A DNA stretch of 16,354 nucleotides from Acidimicrobiaceae bacterium. GTDB taxonomy: Bacteria; Actinomycetota; Acidimicrobiia; Acidimicrobiales; UBA8592. Each line of letters starts with the position of its first letter. Within the stretch, counting starts at the first letter, position 1. The stretch covers positions 13,263 through 29,616 of the forward strand of contig PBMJ01000015.1 of NCBI GenBank assembly GCA_002722525.1, given 5' to 3'. Both the position numbers and the translations under genes were made by a program. Of this stretch, positions 5,427-13,581 are shown one piece after another. Under the pieces are notes generated by a model. It had not been told where the DNA came from. It saw only the letters and a program-made list of their open reading frames with translations, and did not search any database.

Positions 5427-7793
5427 ATGAAAGTTCTTCTGTCGTGGTTGAAAGAATTCGCTCCGGAAATTGATGGCGATCCAGTTTCTTTAGGTGAGCG
5501 TTTAAGCCACTTAGGTTTAGCTGTTGAAGAAATATCCATTCTTGGAGAAGGCCTCGAAGGCGTAGTGGTCGGTCGTATTTTGGATCTTCGCCCCCATCCA
5601 GATGCGGAAAGAATACAGCTGGTTGATGTCGACTTAGGAGACGGTAGCGCTACTCAAATTTGTTGTGGCGCGTTCAATATGGAAGTTGGAGACCATGTCC
5701 CAGTTGCAACTATAGGTAGTGTCCTTCCAGATGGACTAGAAATCTCACAAAGAAAGCTCCGCGGTGAGCTATCTAATGGAATGTGCTGTTCACCTGCTGA
5801 GCTTGGTTTGGGTGATGACCATGACGGAATAATGATTCTTCCGAAGGACTCCAATGGATCATCTGCCGGCGTGCCCATTGCGGAAGCCTTGGGGATGCAA
5901 CGAGATGTTTTGTGGGATCTCGAAGTGAACGCCAATCGACCTGACGCTATGAGCGTAGCGGGAGTCGCACGTGACCTTGCTGCATCCCTTGGGATTCCAT
6001 TTACGTACCCAGAGTATGGATTGGCAGAAGGAAAGTCGAAGCTTTCTGACCTTTCATCAGTCGAAATAATCGACCCAACATTATGTGGTCGGTTTGCCAT
6101 ACGAGCAGCTTCAGGAGTCTCAATTGGGGAGTCGCCGCTTTGGATGCAGAATAGGCTAATAAGTCTCGGGATGAGGCCAATCAATAGTGTCGTGGATATT
6201 TCGAACTATGTCATGCTCGAGCTTGGACAGCCCAATCATACGTATGACCTCGCCAAGGTCCCTGAGGGCCATCTTTCTATTAGGCGTGCCAATGAAGGGG
6301 AGACTATTACCACCCTAGATGGCGAAAAGAGAACACTTGTCTCAGAAGATGGGGTGATCGCTAATATTCAAGGAGAGGCAATAGGAATAGCTGGAGTTAT
6401 GGGGGGATTGTCCACAGAGATTTCTGAAAAGACTACTGATGTTTTGATCGAAGTGGCATGGTGGGATCCTCCCTCCATCTCCAGAACCGTCAAGAGATTA
6501 AATCTTATGAGTGAAGCTTCGATGCGGTTCCGTCGAGGGGCAGATTATGGGGAAAACATTGAACGTTCATTAGATCGTATCGGCAGCCTTTTGGCTGATT
6601 GCGGAGCGGAAATAGCATCGGGAGTCGAAGAAGATACCGGAAACCTACCATCTCGCGATTCCATTAAGGTGAGGACGAGGAAAATCAATAGCCTATTGGG
6701 AGTTGATTTATCAGCAAAAGACATGAAGTCACACCTTGAGTCGATTGGGTTCGAAGTCTCTGCTAAGAAAGAGCACCTTTCTGTCACAATACCTACATGG
6801 AGGTGGGATACAGCTACCGAAACCGACGTCTCAGAGGAAATCGCAAGGATGTTCGGGTATGAAAATATTAGTCGTTCAGTCCCTAAGGGGACTGCTCCTG
6901 GCTCACTAACCGAGTATCAAAAAAACCGAAGACGTGTTCGCGAAATACTTGTAGGCGTTGGTTGTGATGAGACAATGCCTATGCCCTTCCTTGCCCCGGG
7001 GGATCTTCGAGCAGCTGGGCTTGCTGAAGAAGCTATAAGCCTTACAAATCCTTTAGTCCAAGAAGAATCGCTTTTGCGCACCTCACTTTTACCGGGTCAA
7101 TTAAAGGTCGTCGCTTACAATCAATCGCATAGAGTGGAAGATCTCCGTTTTTTCGAAATTGGCCATGTGTTTCTAGATTCACCTGATGAAATGCTTCCAG
7201 ACGAGCGCGAGCACCTTTCTGTAGCGCTGGTTGGCGCTCATGTCTCTGAAATAGTTGACCTCCTCTATGTCTTGGGAAGTGAGCTAGCACTGCCTAATCT
7301 CCAACTGGCCTCTAGTGAACTTCCAGGAATGCACCCTGGTCGAGCAGCTGAGATTTTAGTAGCAGGAAAACCTAGTGGCGTTATAGGCGAAGTAGACCCT
7401 AGAGCCCTAATGTCTTACGGGATTGATGGAAGGGTAGCGTGGCTAGAGTTGAATCTTGGGAAAATCTTATCTGGGCCGCTTGGGAAGAGAAGCTACAGAA
7501 GCGTTTCAAAGTACCCTTCAAGTGACGTGGACCTTGCCTTCGACGTTCCTGAATCAGTTACCTCAGCGTCGATATTAGGGTGCCTACGAAAGGCAGGAAG
7601 CAACCTATTGCAGCAAGTAAAGCTATTTGACGCATACTCAGGTAACGCCACAGAAGAAGGGCATCGAAGCCTTGCGTATAGGCTCCGATTCCAAGCAAGC
7701 GATCGAACATTGACTGACGATGAGGTGTCAGCACTTCGTTCTAAATGTATTCAGCTGGTTGAGGAAAAAACAGATGCCAGACTTCGCTTATAG
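5427..7793 (+). CDS. pheT: Phenylalanyl-tRNA synthetase beta subunit
   Basis: The 788-residue beta subunit of PheRS, responsible for tRNA recognition and editing of mischarged tyrosine. Residues 40-150 carry the EMAP/tRNA-binding OB fold, with RPHPDAERIQLVDVDLG (55-71) and KLRGELSNGMCCSPAELGLG (110-129). LEVNANRPDAMSVAGVARDL (165-184) leads into the B3/4 editing domain, which includes LGQPNHTYDLAKV. The B5 domain ends with IPTWRWDTATETDVSEEIAR and MFGYENI. A catalytic-like domain follows, and the last 95 residues are the ferredoxin-fold anticodon-binding domain (KYPSSDVDLAFDV through RLRFQASDRTLTDDEV). GGGG at 5418-5421 acts as a ribosome-binding site for ATG 5427. The stop codon lies inside the left ARG-box-like palindrome that controls argC. 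Confidence 0.97.
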   Translation: MKVLLSWLKEFAPEIDGDPVSLGERLSHLGLAVEEISILGEGLEGVVVGRILDLRPHPDAERIQLVDVDLGDGSATQICCGAFNMEVGDHVPVATIGSVLPDGLEISQRKLRGELSNGMCCSPAELGLGDDHDGIMILPKDSNGSSAGVPIAEALGMQRDVLWDLEVNANRPDAMSVAGVARDLAASLGIPFTYPEYGLAEGKSKLSDLSSVEIIDPTLCGRFAIRAASGVSIGESPLWMQNRLISLGMRPINSVVDISNYVMLELGQPNHTYDLAKVPEGHLSIRRANEGETITTLDGEKRTLVSEDGVIANIQGEAIGIAGVMGGLSTEISEKTTDVLIEVAWWDPPSISRTVKRLNLMSEASMRFRRGADYGENIERSLDRIGSLLADCGAEIASGVEEDTGNLPSRDSIKVRTRKINSLLGVDLSAKDMKSHLESIGFEVSAKKEHLSVTIPTWRWDTATETDVSEEIARMFGYENISRSVPKGTAPGSLTEYQKNRRRVREILVGVGCDETMPMPFLAPGDLRAAGLAEEAISLTNPLVQEESLLRTSLLPGQLKVVAYNQSHRVEDLRFFEIGHVFLDSPDEMLPDEREHLSVALVGAHVSEIVDLLYVLGSELALPNLQLASSELPGMHPGRAAEILVAGKPSGVIGEVDPRALMSYGIDGRVAWLELNLGKILSGPLGKRSYRSVSKYPSSDVDLAFDVPESVTSASILGCLRKAGSNLLQQVKLFDAYSGNATEEGHRSLAYRLRFQASDRTLTDDEVSALRSKCIQLVEEKTDARLRL

Positions 7794-7827
7794 TATATTT
7801 ATACAAAAATACGTATAAATATACTAT
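7790..7827. promoter_or_regulatory. Paired ARG-box-like operators (ArgR) for argC
   Basis: The arms 7790-7804 and 7813-7827 are perfect 15-bp reverse complements. Each contains its own 12-bp palindrome: GTATATTTATAC (7793-7804) and GTATAAATATAC (7813-7824), centred 20 bp apart. Taken as 18-bp boxes (7790-7807 and 7810-7827) they are 2 bp apart, as in tandem ARG boxes of E. coli. They fit most positions of WNTGAATWWWWATTCANW, with GTAT/ATAC replacing TGAAT/ATTCA. They overlap the expected -35 region of the argC promoter, and argR is in the same operon. ArgR binding is inferred from match, geometry and context. Confidence 0.75.
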
Positions 7828-7834
7828 TCTTAGG

Positions 7835-7847
7835 TATAATGACCATA
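7835..7847 (+). promoter_or_regulatory. argC -10 box and probable leaderless transcription start
   Basis: A perfect TATAAT lies at 7835-7840 and only six bases (GACCAT) separate it from the argC ATG at 7847. Normal -10 spacing puts the transcription start on or next to the A of the ATG. No Shine-Dalgarno is present. Leaderless mRNAs are common in Actinobacteria. The -35 position falls inside the second ARG-box-like palindrome and has no TTGACA-like sequence. Confidence 0.7.
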
Positions 7848-8881
7848 TGAAAAACATAGGAATCATAGGAGCTTCGGGATATACCGGTGCCGAGTTACTC
7901 AGGCTAATAGCTGAACACCCTGAATTTAACCTCCAAATTGCAACTGGAGAAACCCAAGCAGGCACTGCCATCCGGGATCTATATCCCAGCCTTTCAACCG
8001 CATACCCTAATGCACACTTTGATTCATTTTCTCCTGAAATTGTCGACGGCCTTGACCTCGTATTCTGCGCCTTACCTCACGGAGTGAGTCAAAATGTCAT
8101 CCCAGATATATGCGAAACAGTGGGTCACATTGTCGATCTAGGTTCTGATTTTCGTCTTAAAGACCCTTCTCTTTATCAAGAGTGGTACGGGTCAGAACAC
8201 TCCTGCCCAGAGTTATTGAATGATTTTGTCTACGGACTCCCAGAATTATTTAGAAATGAAATTGAAGGAGCGCATCTTATAGCAGCAACCGGCTGCAATG
8301 CCGCAGCAGCTATTTTTGCTCTTGCCCCTTTTGTGCAGTCAGAAACAATAGAGAACGATTCAATAATTGTAGATCTCATCACTGGAGTAAGTGGTGCAGG
8401 TAGGCCACCCAAAGAGAACACAACATTCTGTGCTGTCAGCGGGAATATCACCCCTTATGGCTTACTAACACATCGGCACACACCTGAGATCGAACAAGCA
8501 TTAACTACTTTCTCAGGGGGTACCAGTTCTGTGCTATTTACCCCCCACCTGGCGCCAATAGATCGAGGAATTATAGCGACTTGTTACGGACGAACAAAGT
8601 CCGAAGTCTCCACTGAAGAGGCCCTAAATCAGCTGGCTGAATTCTATAAGGAAGAGCCCTTCTTCGTGGTTGATGAAAGGCCTCCTTCCACTAAATCTAC
8701 CTTGGGTGCAAATACTGTGCACCTGACTGCAAGAGTAGATCAACGAACAGGAATGCTCGTTTCAATTTCAGCACTTGATAATCTCGTTAAAGGGGCATCA
8801 GGAATGGCAATGCAGAATGCAAACCTTGCCCTCGGATTACCTGAATCTTTAGGGATTCCATCTCTGGGCCTGTATCCATAG
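7847..8881 (+). CDS. argC: N-acetyl-gamma-glutamyl-phosphate reductase
   Basis: Third step of arginine synthesis: NADPH-dependent reduction of N-acetylglutamyl phosphate to the semialdehyde. The 344-residue product has the dinucleotide-binding motif GIIGASGYTGAELLRL (5-20) and FCALPHGVSQ (73-82). VDLGSDFRLKD lies at 96-106, the catalytic Cys150 is in AATGCNAAAA, and TGVSGAGRPPKENTTF is at 179-194. LTHRHTPEIEQ (207-217) carries the conserved His211. The C-terminal DNLVKGASGMAMQNANL (311-327) is the family ending. The ATG follows directly on a TATAAT box with no ribosome-binding site, so the message is probably leaderless. First gene of the arg operon. Confidence 0.97.
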   Translation: MKNIGIIGASGYTGAELLRLIAEHPEFNLQIATGETQAGTAIRDLYPSLSTAYPNAHFDSFSPEIVDGLDLVFCALPHGVSQNVIPDICETVGHIVDLGSDFRLKDPSLYQEWYGSEHSCPELLNDFVYGLPELFRNEIEGAHLIAATGCNAAAAIFALAPFVQSETIENDSIIVDLITGVSGAGRPPKENTTFCAVSGNITPYGLLTHRHTPEIEQALTTFSGGTSSVLFTPHLAPIDRGIIATCYGRTKSEVSTEEALNQLAEFYKEEPFFVVDERPPSTKSTLGANTVHLTARVDQRTGMLVSISALDNLVKGASGMAMQNANLALGLPESLGIPSLGLYP

Positions 8882-8888
8882 GACCCTC

Positions 8889-10103
8889 ATGCCTGCTTCA
8901 CCACTAGCCCCATTATCTTTTCCTAACATCCCTTCTATCGGAGGGGTGCAATTCGCTGTAGCTGCATCCGGAATGCGCTATAGCGGAAGGGATGATTTGT
9001 TCCTAGCATTCTTTCCGCCAACAACCACTGTAGGTGGTGTCTTCACTCAGTCTCAATGCCCATCTGCTCCGGTTGAATGGTGTAAAGACCGGATTCATCG
9101 AGGGTCAGCTCGTGCTTTTCTTTGCAACGCTGGTAACGCGAATGCTTTTACTGGTAGCGCTGGCCTTGAAGTAGTCGACAGCTGTGCAAATACGGCTTCA
9201 GAGCTACTTTCAGTAAACCCGGATGAGGTATTCCTGGCATCTACTGGGGTCATTGGAGAGCCTTTTCATCCCAGTGTCATAACAGAGCATATGGCAGCTT
9301 TAGTTGATGGGTTGGAGCTTCCTGATCCAGAGATGTGGGAACGAGCTGCCAATGCAATTCGTACCACAGACACCTTTCCTAAAGGCTTCTACTCCAGAAT
9401 TGGAGATTCAGAGTCATACGTTGCGGGAATAGCCAAGGGGAGTGGAATGATCGCTCCGAACATGGCAACCATGCTTGCATTCATCTTCACCGATATGGAA
9501 ATTAGCCAGAGCGAATTGCAATCGTTCACTGAGAAGTCAGTAGATAAGAGTTTCAACTCTATAACTGTCGATTCAGATACATCAACAAGCGACACAGTGC
9601 TTACCTTCGCTACAGGTGAATCTGGAAATTCTGTTGAAAATCATCGTCTTGACTTCCAGCTTGCTCTTGATGAAGTCATGCTTGGGTTAGCTCACCAAAT
9701 AGTTAGAGATGGCGAGGGGGCTACGAAATTTATCGAAATAACTATTACCGGAGCAGAGAATGATGTTGCTGCGAAAGAGATTGCAAAATCTGTAGGTAAT
9801 TCACCGCTTGTGAAAACTGCTATCGCAGCTGAAGATGCTAATTGGGGAAGAATTGTTATGGCCGTTGGAAAGGCTGGAGAACTAGCGGAACGAGACAAGT
9901 TAAAAATATGGATCGGCGATGAACTAGTAGCAGAACAGGGTATGCAATCAGCGGGCTATGAAGAGTCACGAGTATCGGCGCACCTTGCAGGGCAAGATAT
10001 CTCCATTCAAGTAGATGTGGGAGTAGGAAACGGTAGCTCTTCGGTCTGGACCTGTGACCTCACCCACGGTTATATCGACATAAACGCGGGGTACCGCTCA
10101 TGA
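8889..10103 (+). CDS. argJ: Ornithine acetyltransferase / N-acetylglutamate synthase ArgJ
   Basis: ArgJ moves the acetyl group from N-acetylornithine to glutamate, regenerating acetylglutamate and releasing ornithine. Some members also use acetyl-CoA. The 404-residue precursor contains KGSGMIAPNMATMLAF (183-198), the self-cleavage site between Ala193 and Thr194. Thr194 becomes the N-terminal nucleophile of the beta chain. Other family marks are CNAGNANAFTG (79-89), VFLASTGVIGEPF (114-126), NSITVDSDTSTSDT, EGATKFIEI, and the C-terminal DLTHGYIDINAGYRS. It starts 7 nt after argC with AGGA in the argC stop region, and ends in a 4-nt ATGA overlap with argB. Whether it is bifunctional cannot be told from sequence; no argA is in the window. 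Confidence 0.97.
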   Translation: MPASPLAPLSFPNIPSIGGVQFAVAASGMRYSGRDDLFLAFFPPTTTVGGVFTQSQCPSAPVEWCKDRIHRGSARAFLCNAGNANAFTGSAGLEVVDSCANTASELLSVNPDEVFLASTGVIGEPFHPSVITEHMAALVDGLELPDPEMWERAANAIRTTDTFPKGFYSRIGDSESYVAGIAKGSGMIAPNMATMLAFIFTDMEISQSELQSFTEKSVDKSFNSITVDSDTSTSDTVLTFATGESGNSVENHRLDFQLALDEVMLGLAHQIVRDGEGATKFIEITITGAENDVAAKEIAKSVGNSPLVKTAIAAEDANWGRIVMAVGKAGELAERDKLKIWIGDELVAEQGMQSAGYEESRVSAHLAGQDISIQVDVGVGNGSSSVWTCDLTHGYIDINAGYRS

Positions 10104-11005
10104 CAGATATTCAGAACGCATCTATAGACATGCCCTTCGGATTTAGCCAAGAACTCCGAGCCAAAGCATTGGTGGAAGCTATCCCGTACATACAAAAATT
10201 TTCTGGAAAGGTCATCCTCGTCAAGATGGGAGGAAGCGCTCTTATCGATGAGGGACTATTCTCAAAATTCGCTCAAGATATTGTTCTCCTAGCATCAGTC
10301 GGGATACAGCCAGTGGTTGTCCATGGAGGTGGCCCTCAAATTGGACAATATTTGAAACAAATAGGGAAAGAAAGCACGTTTATCGATGGCCTTCGTGTCA
10401 CCGATGCAGAAACGCTCGACGCAGTTCGTGAAGTTCTCGTACATCAAGTTGGGAAAAAAATAGTTGAGACAATAATTGCTTATGGAGGGTCGGCTACGGC
10501 ACTAACCGGCGAAACGGAAAACCTACTCACTGTGAAGCCAAAGGGTGAACGTTTTGGTTTCGTAGGAGAAGTCTCCAAAGTAAATCCCGATATCATTTCA
10601 CGATTGCATGGACAGGGAGAAGTGCCAGTTATTTCAACTATCGGACAAGATACTGATGGACAAGCATACAATATCAACGCAGATACAGCTGCAGGAGCTC
10701 TCGCAGGAGCTCTGCTAGCAGAAAAAACGATTTATCTATCCGATGTCCCTGGTTTGCTAATTGATAAGGATGATCCGACGTCGATAATTTCTTCAATCCA
10801 ATATAAGCAGTTGTATGAAATGTTTGAAACAGGAGTTATCTCCGATGGGATGATCCCCAAAGTAGAATCATGCATCCAAGCTCTGGAAAAAGGAGCGAAA
10901 GCAGCTCATTTACTTGATGGTCGCGTTTCACATGTACTCCTTTTGGAGATTTTTACAGATAGCGGTATCGGGACGATGATCAAAAAAGGGGAAGAAGATG
11001 TCTAG
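10100..11005 (+). CDS. argB: N-acetylglutamate kinase
   Basis: Phosphorylates N-acetylglutamate with ATP, usually the control step of the cyclic arginine pathway. The 301-residue amino-acid-kinase-fold protein has VILVKMGGSALID (38-50) with Lys42, VVVHGGGPQIGQ (72-83) and FIDGLRVTDAETL (94-106). ATP/NAG site residues lie in NINADTAAGALAGALLAEK (191-209), IYLSDVPGLL (211-220) and GMIPKVESC (250-258). An N-terminal helix of about 30 residues precedes the kinase core. Together with the STFIDGLRVTD and GMIPKVESC forms, this is typical of hexameric, arginine-inhibited enzymes, so feedback inhibition is likely but not shown. The ATG overlaps the argJ stop and the gene overlaps argD by 8 nt. Confidence 0.97.
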   Translation: MTDIQNASIDMPFGFSQELRAKALVEAIPYIQKFSGKVILVKMGGSALIDEGLFSKFAQDIVLLASVGIQPVVVHGGGPQIGQYLKQIGKESTFIDGLRVTDAETLDAVREVLVHQVGKKIVETIIAYGGSATALTGETENLLTVKPKGERFGFVGEVSKVNPDIISRLHGQGEVPVISTIGQDTDGQAYNINADTAAGALAGALLAEKTIYLSDVPGLLIDKDDPTSIISSIQYKQLYEMFETGVISDGMIPKVESCIQALEKGAKAAHLLDGRVSHVLLLEIFTDSGIGTMIKKGEEDV

Positions 11006-12230
11006 CCACGCAATTAACATGGGAGCTGAACTCGGACAGGCTAGATGTCCAATAATGCCAACCTATGGAGCACCTTCGGTCATGTTCGTTCGTGGTCAAG
11101 GGACCGAGTTATGGGACTCCCAAGGGAAAAGGTATCTAGATTTTGTCGGCGGTTTGGCTGTTCAATCACTCGGCCATGCAAATCCAGAAGTAGCTGAGGC
11201 TATATCGGAGCAGGCAATGAAGTTAACTCAAGTGTCGAACTACTGGGCAACCGAACACGCCCATCACGTTGCCCTTCAACTTGATCGGCACATCACAGGA
11301 GTAGGGGGCTCTCCTGACTCAGAATATGAGTCTCCTTCTGGCCAAGTTTTCTTCTGCAACTCAGGTGCCGAAGCGAATGAACTTGCCTTTAAGTTAGCTC
11401 GAAAATCAACAGGAAACGGACAATTCGAGATTCTCACAGCGATGGGTTCCTTCCATGGGAGAACACTTGCGGCTCTTGCAGCATGCGGCCAACCGCATAA
11501 ACATGAACCATTTGAGCCTATGCCATCAGGGTTTTATCATTTTGAGAGAGATGAGCCTAACTCACTCGAAGCGTTAATGGCCTCTTCAACTGCTGCCATA
11601 CATGTTGAACCCATCCAAGGAGAGGGTGGAGTATGGCCAAGTAATAAAACCTTTATGTCTCGGGTTCAAGAGCTATCTTCGGAACATAACATTCTCTTCA
11701 TGGTTGATGAGGTTCAAAGTGGTCTTTGTCGAACAGGGAAGTGGTTTGCTTTTCAACATTTCGGGGTCAAGCCGGATGTTGTCTGTATAGCTAAAGCTCT
11801 TGGGAATGGTTTCCCCATCGCAGCAGTATGGGCAAGAGCTGAAGTTGCTTCTGCATTCCAAGCTGGTGACCATGGGAGTACATACGGCGGGAATCCACTT
11901 GGAACAGCGGCGGCAAGAAAAGTCCTGGAGATCATGGAAAGGGATAATTACCCGCAGAAGGCATCGACCCTAGGTGATGTTCTCTCCGATGCTCTTGTGG
12001 ACCTTCCGAGAGTTATTTCTGTAAGAGGAATGGGAGGGATGCTTGCTGCAGAGTTGGATGGAGACATTAGCGCAGATATTGCTTTACAAGCTACTCAGAA
12101 TGGCCTACTTGTTAATCCCATTACCCCTACCGCTATTCGATTTACTCCACCACTATCAACTTCTCTAGACCATATAGATGAAGCTATGAGCATTTTGAAA
12201 GGAGTTCTCCATGCCCAACCATCTTCTTGA
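10998..12230 (+). CDS. argD: Acetylornithine aminotransferase
   Basis: A PLP-dependent class III aminotransferase that converts N-acetylglutamate semialdehyde to N-acetylornithine with glutamate as donor. In this 410-residue protein the PLP-binding Lys266 sits in CIAKALGNGFPIAAV (263-277). The cofactor-ring Asp237 is in MVDEVQSGLCRTG (235-247). NSGAEANELAFKLAR (121-135), GSFHGRTLAAL (150-160) and EPIQGEGGV (204-212) are typical. GSTYGGNPLGTAAA (293-306) contacts the phosphate across the dimer. The segment about 98-115 before NSGAEANE is slightly longer than usual. GGGGAAG precedes the ATG. It overlaps argB at its start (8 nt) and argF at its end (20 nt). Confidence 0.95.
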   Translation: MSSHAINMGAELGQARCPIMPTYGAPSVMFVRGQGTELWDSQGKRYLDFVGGLAVQSLGHANPEVAEAISEQAMKLTQVSNYWATEHAHHVALQLDRHITGVGGSPDSEYESPSGQVFFCNSGAEANELAFKLARKSTGNGQFEILTAMGSFHGRTLAALAACGQPHKHEPFEPMPSGFYHFERDEPNSLEALMASSTAAIHVEPIQGEGGVWPSNKTFMSRVQELSSEHNILFMVDEVQSGLCRTGKWFAFQHFGVKPDVVCIAKALGNGFPIAAVWARAEVASAFQAGDHGSTYGGNPLGTAAARKVLEIMERDNYPQKASTLGDVLSDALVDLPRVISVRGMGGMLAAELDGDISADIALQATQNGLLVNPITPTAIRFTPPLSTSLDHIDEAMSILKGVLHAQPSS

Positions 12231-13110
12231 AATTGATGACCTATCCGCCAGCGAAATAGCAGAAATAATTCGACTTTCAAACGTTGAAAACCCGCCACAA
12301 GTACTTCGGAATAAAGGAGCGGCACTTTTATTCGAAAAGCCATCAAACCGTACACGGAACTCTATGGAAATGGCGATTATCCAATTAGGTGGGCACCCAA
12401 TTACTATCCGCCCAGATGAAGTTGGTATAGGAGAACGTGAAAGTGCGGAAGATGTGGCTAGAACCCTCTCCTGTTACCACGCATTAATTGGAGCACGAGT
12501 TTTCGCACATGCGACCGTGGACGAACTTTCCACCGCGTCTACCTCGCCAGTAGTGAATATGCTCTCCGACAAGTCACACCCTCTTCAAGCTCTTGCAGAC
12601 TTATTAACAATCTGGGAGGAATTTGGCACGTTCGAGGGACGAATCGTCTCATATGTCGGTGACGCCAATAATGTGGCACGATCACTGGCAATCGCTTGCG
12701 GTTTGATGGGTATTGAATTCCGGATCGCTCATCCGAACGGGTACGGCTTTTCAGAATCTGATGAAGAAGCGATTCGAGGAGTGGGAACACAATTTTCCGC
12801 TACGCAAAACCCTAGGGAAGCTGTTGGAGGGGCAAACGTTGTCTACACCGATGTTTGGGCGTCGATGGGGCAAGAAGAGGAAAGAGAAAAGAGATTAGCA
12901 GATTTCGAAGGGTACACGGTTGACGATAAGTTGTTTGAGCTATCAAGCGAAGACAGCATATTCATGCACTGTCTGCCTGCCCATCCAGGCGAAGAAGTAT
13001 CACGGTCCGTTCTTGATAGCGGTAAGAGCAGGATATGGGAACAAGCAGAAAACCGAATGCACGCTGCAAGAGGCTTTCTATTGCACATCTTTCAAGAGGA
13101 GAATCAATAG
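12211..13110 (+). CDS. argF: Ornithine carbamoyltransferase
   Basis: Forms citrulline from ornithine and carbamoyl phosphate. The 299-residue protein has the carbamoyl-phosphate domain (about 1-135) and the ornithine domain (about 145-290). The phosphate loop reads FEKPSNRTRNSMEMA (41-55); most relatives have S-T-R-T-R, so Asn46 replaces Thr. HPLQALADLLTIWE (123-136) replaces the commoner HPCQ. DVWASMGQEEE (214-224) carries the Asp and SMG loop that recognise ornithine, which argues against an acetylornithine or succinylornithine enzyme. FMHCLPAHPGEEVS (251-264) holds Cys254, and EQAENRMHA (277-285) carries Arg282. AAAGGAG lies 6 nt before ATG 12211 inside the end of argD, so translation is independent as well as coupled. 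The stop TAG shares its last base with the argR GTG. Confidence 0.95.
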   Translation: MPNHLLEIDDLSASEIAEIIRLSNVENPPQVLRNKGAALLFEKPSNRTRNSMEMAIIQLGGHPITIRPDEVGIGERESAEDVARTLSCYHALIGARVFAHATVDELSTASTSPVVNMLSDKSHPLQALADLLTIWEEFGTFEGRIVSYVGDANNVARSLAIACGLMGIEFRIAHPNGYGFSESDEEAIRGVGTQFSATQNPREAVGGANVVYTDVWASMGQEEEREKRLADFEGYTVDDKLFELSSEDSIFMHCLPAHPGEEVSRSVLDSGKSRIWEQAENRMHAARGFLLHIFQEENQ

Positions 13111-13577
13111 TGGCTACCAAAAGACAACGTCAACAGGTGATTGTGCAACTTCTAGCTGAACAATCTGTTCGGTCACAAAGCCAGCTAGTCGAACTCCTTG
13201 GAGTGGAAGGAATCGAAACGACACAAAAAACCGTCTCAAAAGATTTGGATGAATTAGGTTCCGTCACGGTTCGCGGCAGTGGTGGAAAGATTGTCTATGC
13301 AATCCCTGAGCTTCCGTCTGAACAACATCTTCCAGAAGACCATTTGAAGAGAGTGCTGGGAGAGTGGGTTGTTGATGTTAGTTCTTCCGGAAATATCGTA
13401 ATAATGCGAACCCCCCCTGGATCAGCTCATGTAGTAGCTTCGGCTATTGACAGGACTGGATTAGAGGCGATACTCGGAACAGTGGCAGGTGACGACACCA
13501 TAATGATCATCACGAATGAAGGAATCAGCGGAAGCAGTGTCGCTGACTCGCTGAGAAAAATAGCAGGATTGGAATAA
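13110..13577 (+). CDS. argR: Arginine repressor ArgR
   Basis: A transcriptional regulator that forms hexamers with arginine and binds ARG boxes. With GTG 13110 as start the product is 155 residues, the usual size. The N-terminal winged helix-turn-helix includes SQSQLVELLG (22-31), TQKTVSKDLDELGSVTVRG (38-56) and GGKIVYAIPE (58-67). The C-terminal oligomerisation and arginine-binding domain has TPPGSAHVVASAIDRTGL (101-118) and GTVAGDDTIMII (123-134), with the paired Asp residues that hold arginine. GTG 13110 is preferred because AGGAG (13097-13101) is 8 nt upstream. An ATG at 13035 would add 25 unrelated residues read inside argF. The gene lies in the operon it probably controls through the 7790-7827 boxes. 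Confidence 0.95.
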   Translation: MATKRQRQQVIVQLLAEQSVRSQSQLVELLGVEGIETTQKTVSKDLDELGSVTVRGSGGKIVYAIPELPSEQHLPEDHLKRVLGEWVVDVSSSGNIVIMRTPPGSAHVVASAIDRTGLEAILGTVAGDDTIMIITNEGISGSSVADSLRKIAGLE

Positions 13578-13581
13578 GAAA

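Noticed and set aside
5654..6184. 176-codon minus-strand frame opposite pheT
   Set aside because: It is antisense to conserved PheT domains and has no recognisable motif.
7790..7827. Rho-independent terminator after pheT
   Set aside because: The stem is almost all A/T, no T-tract follows, and the geometry fits paired ARG boxes in front of a TATAAT box.
13035..13109. Upstream ATG start for argR
   Set aside because: The added residues are argF read in another frame and do not resemble ArgR; GTG 13110 has a good AGGAG at 8 nt.
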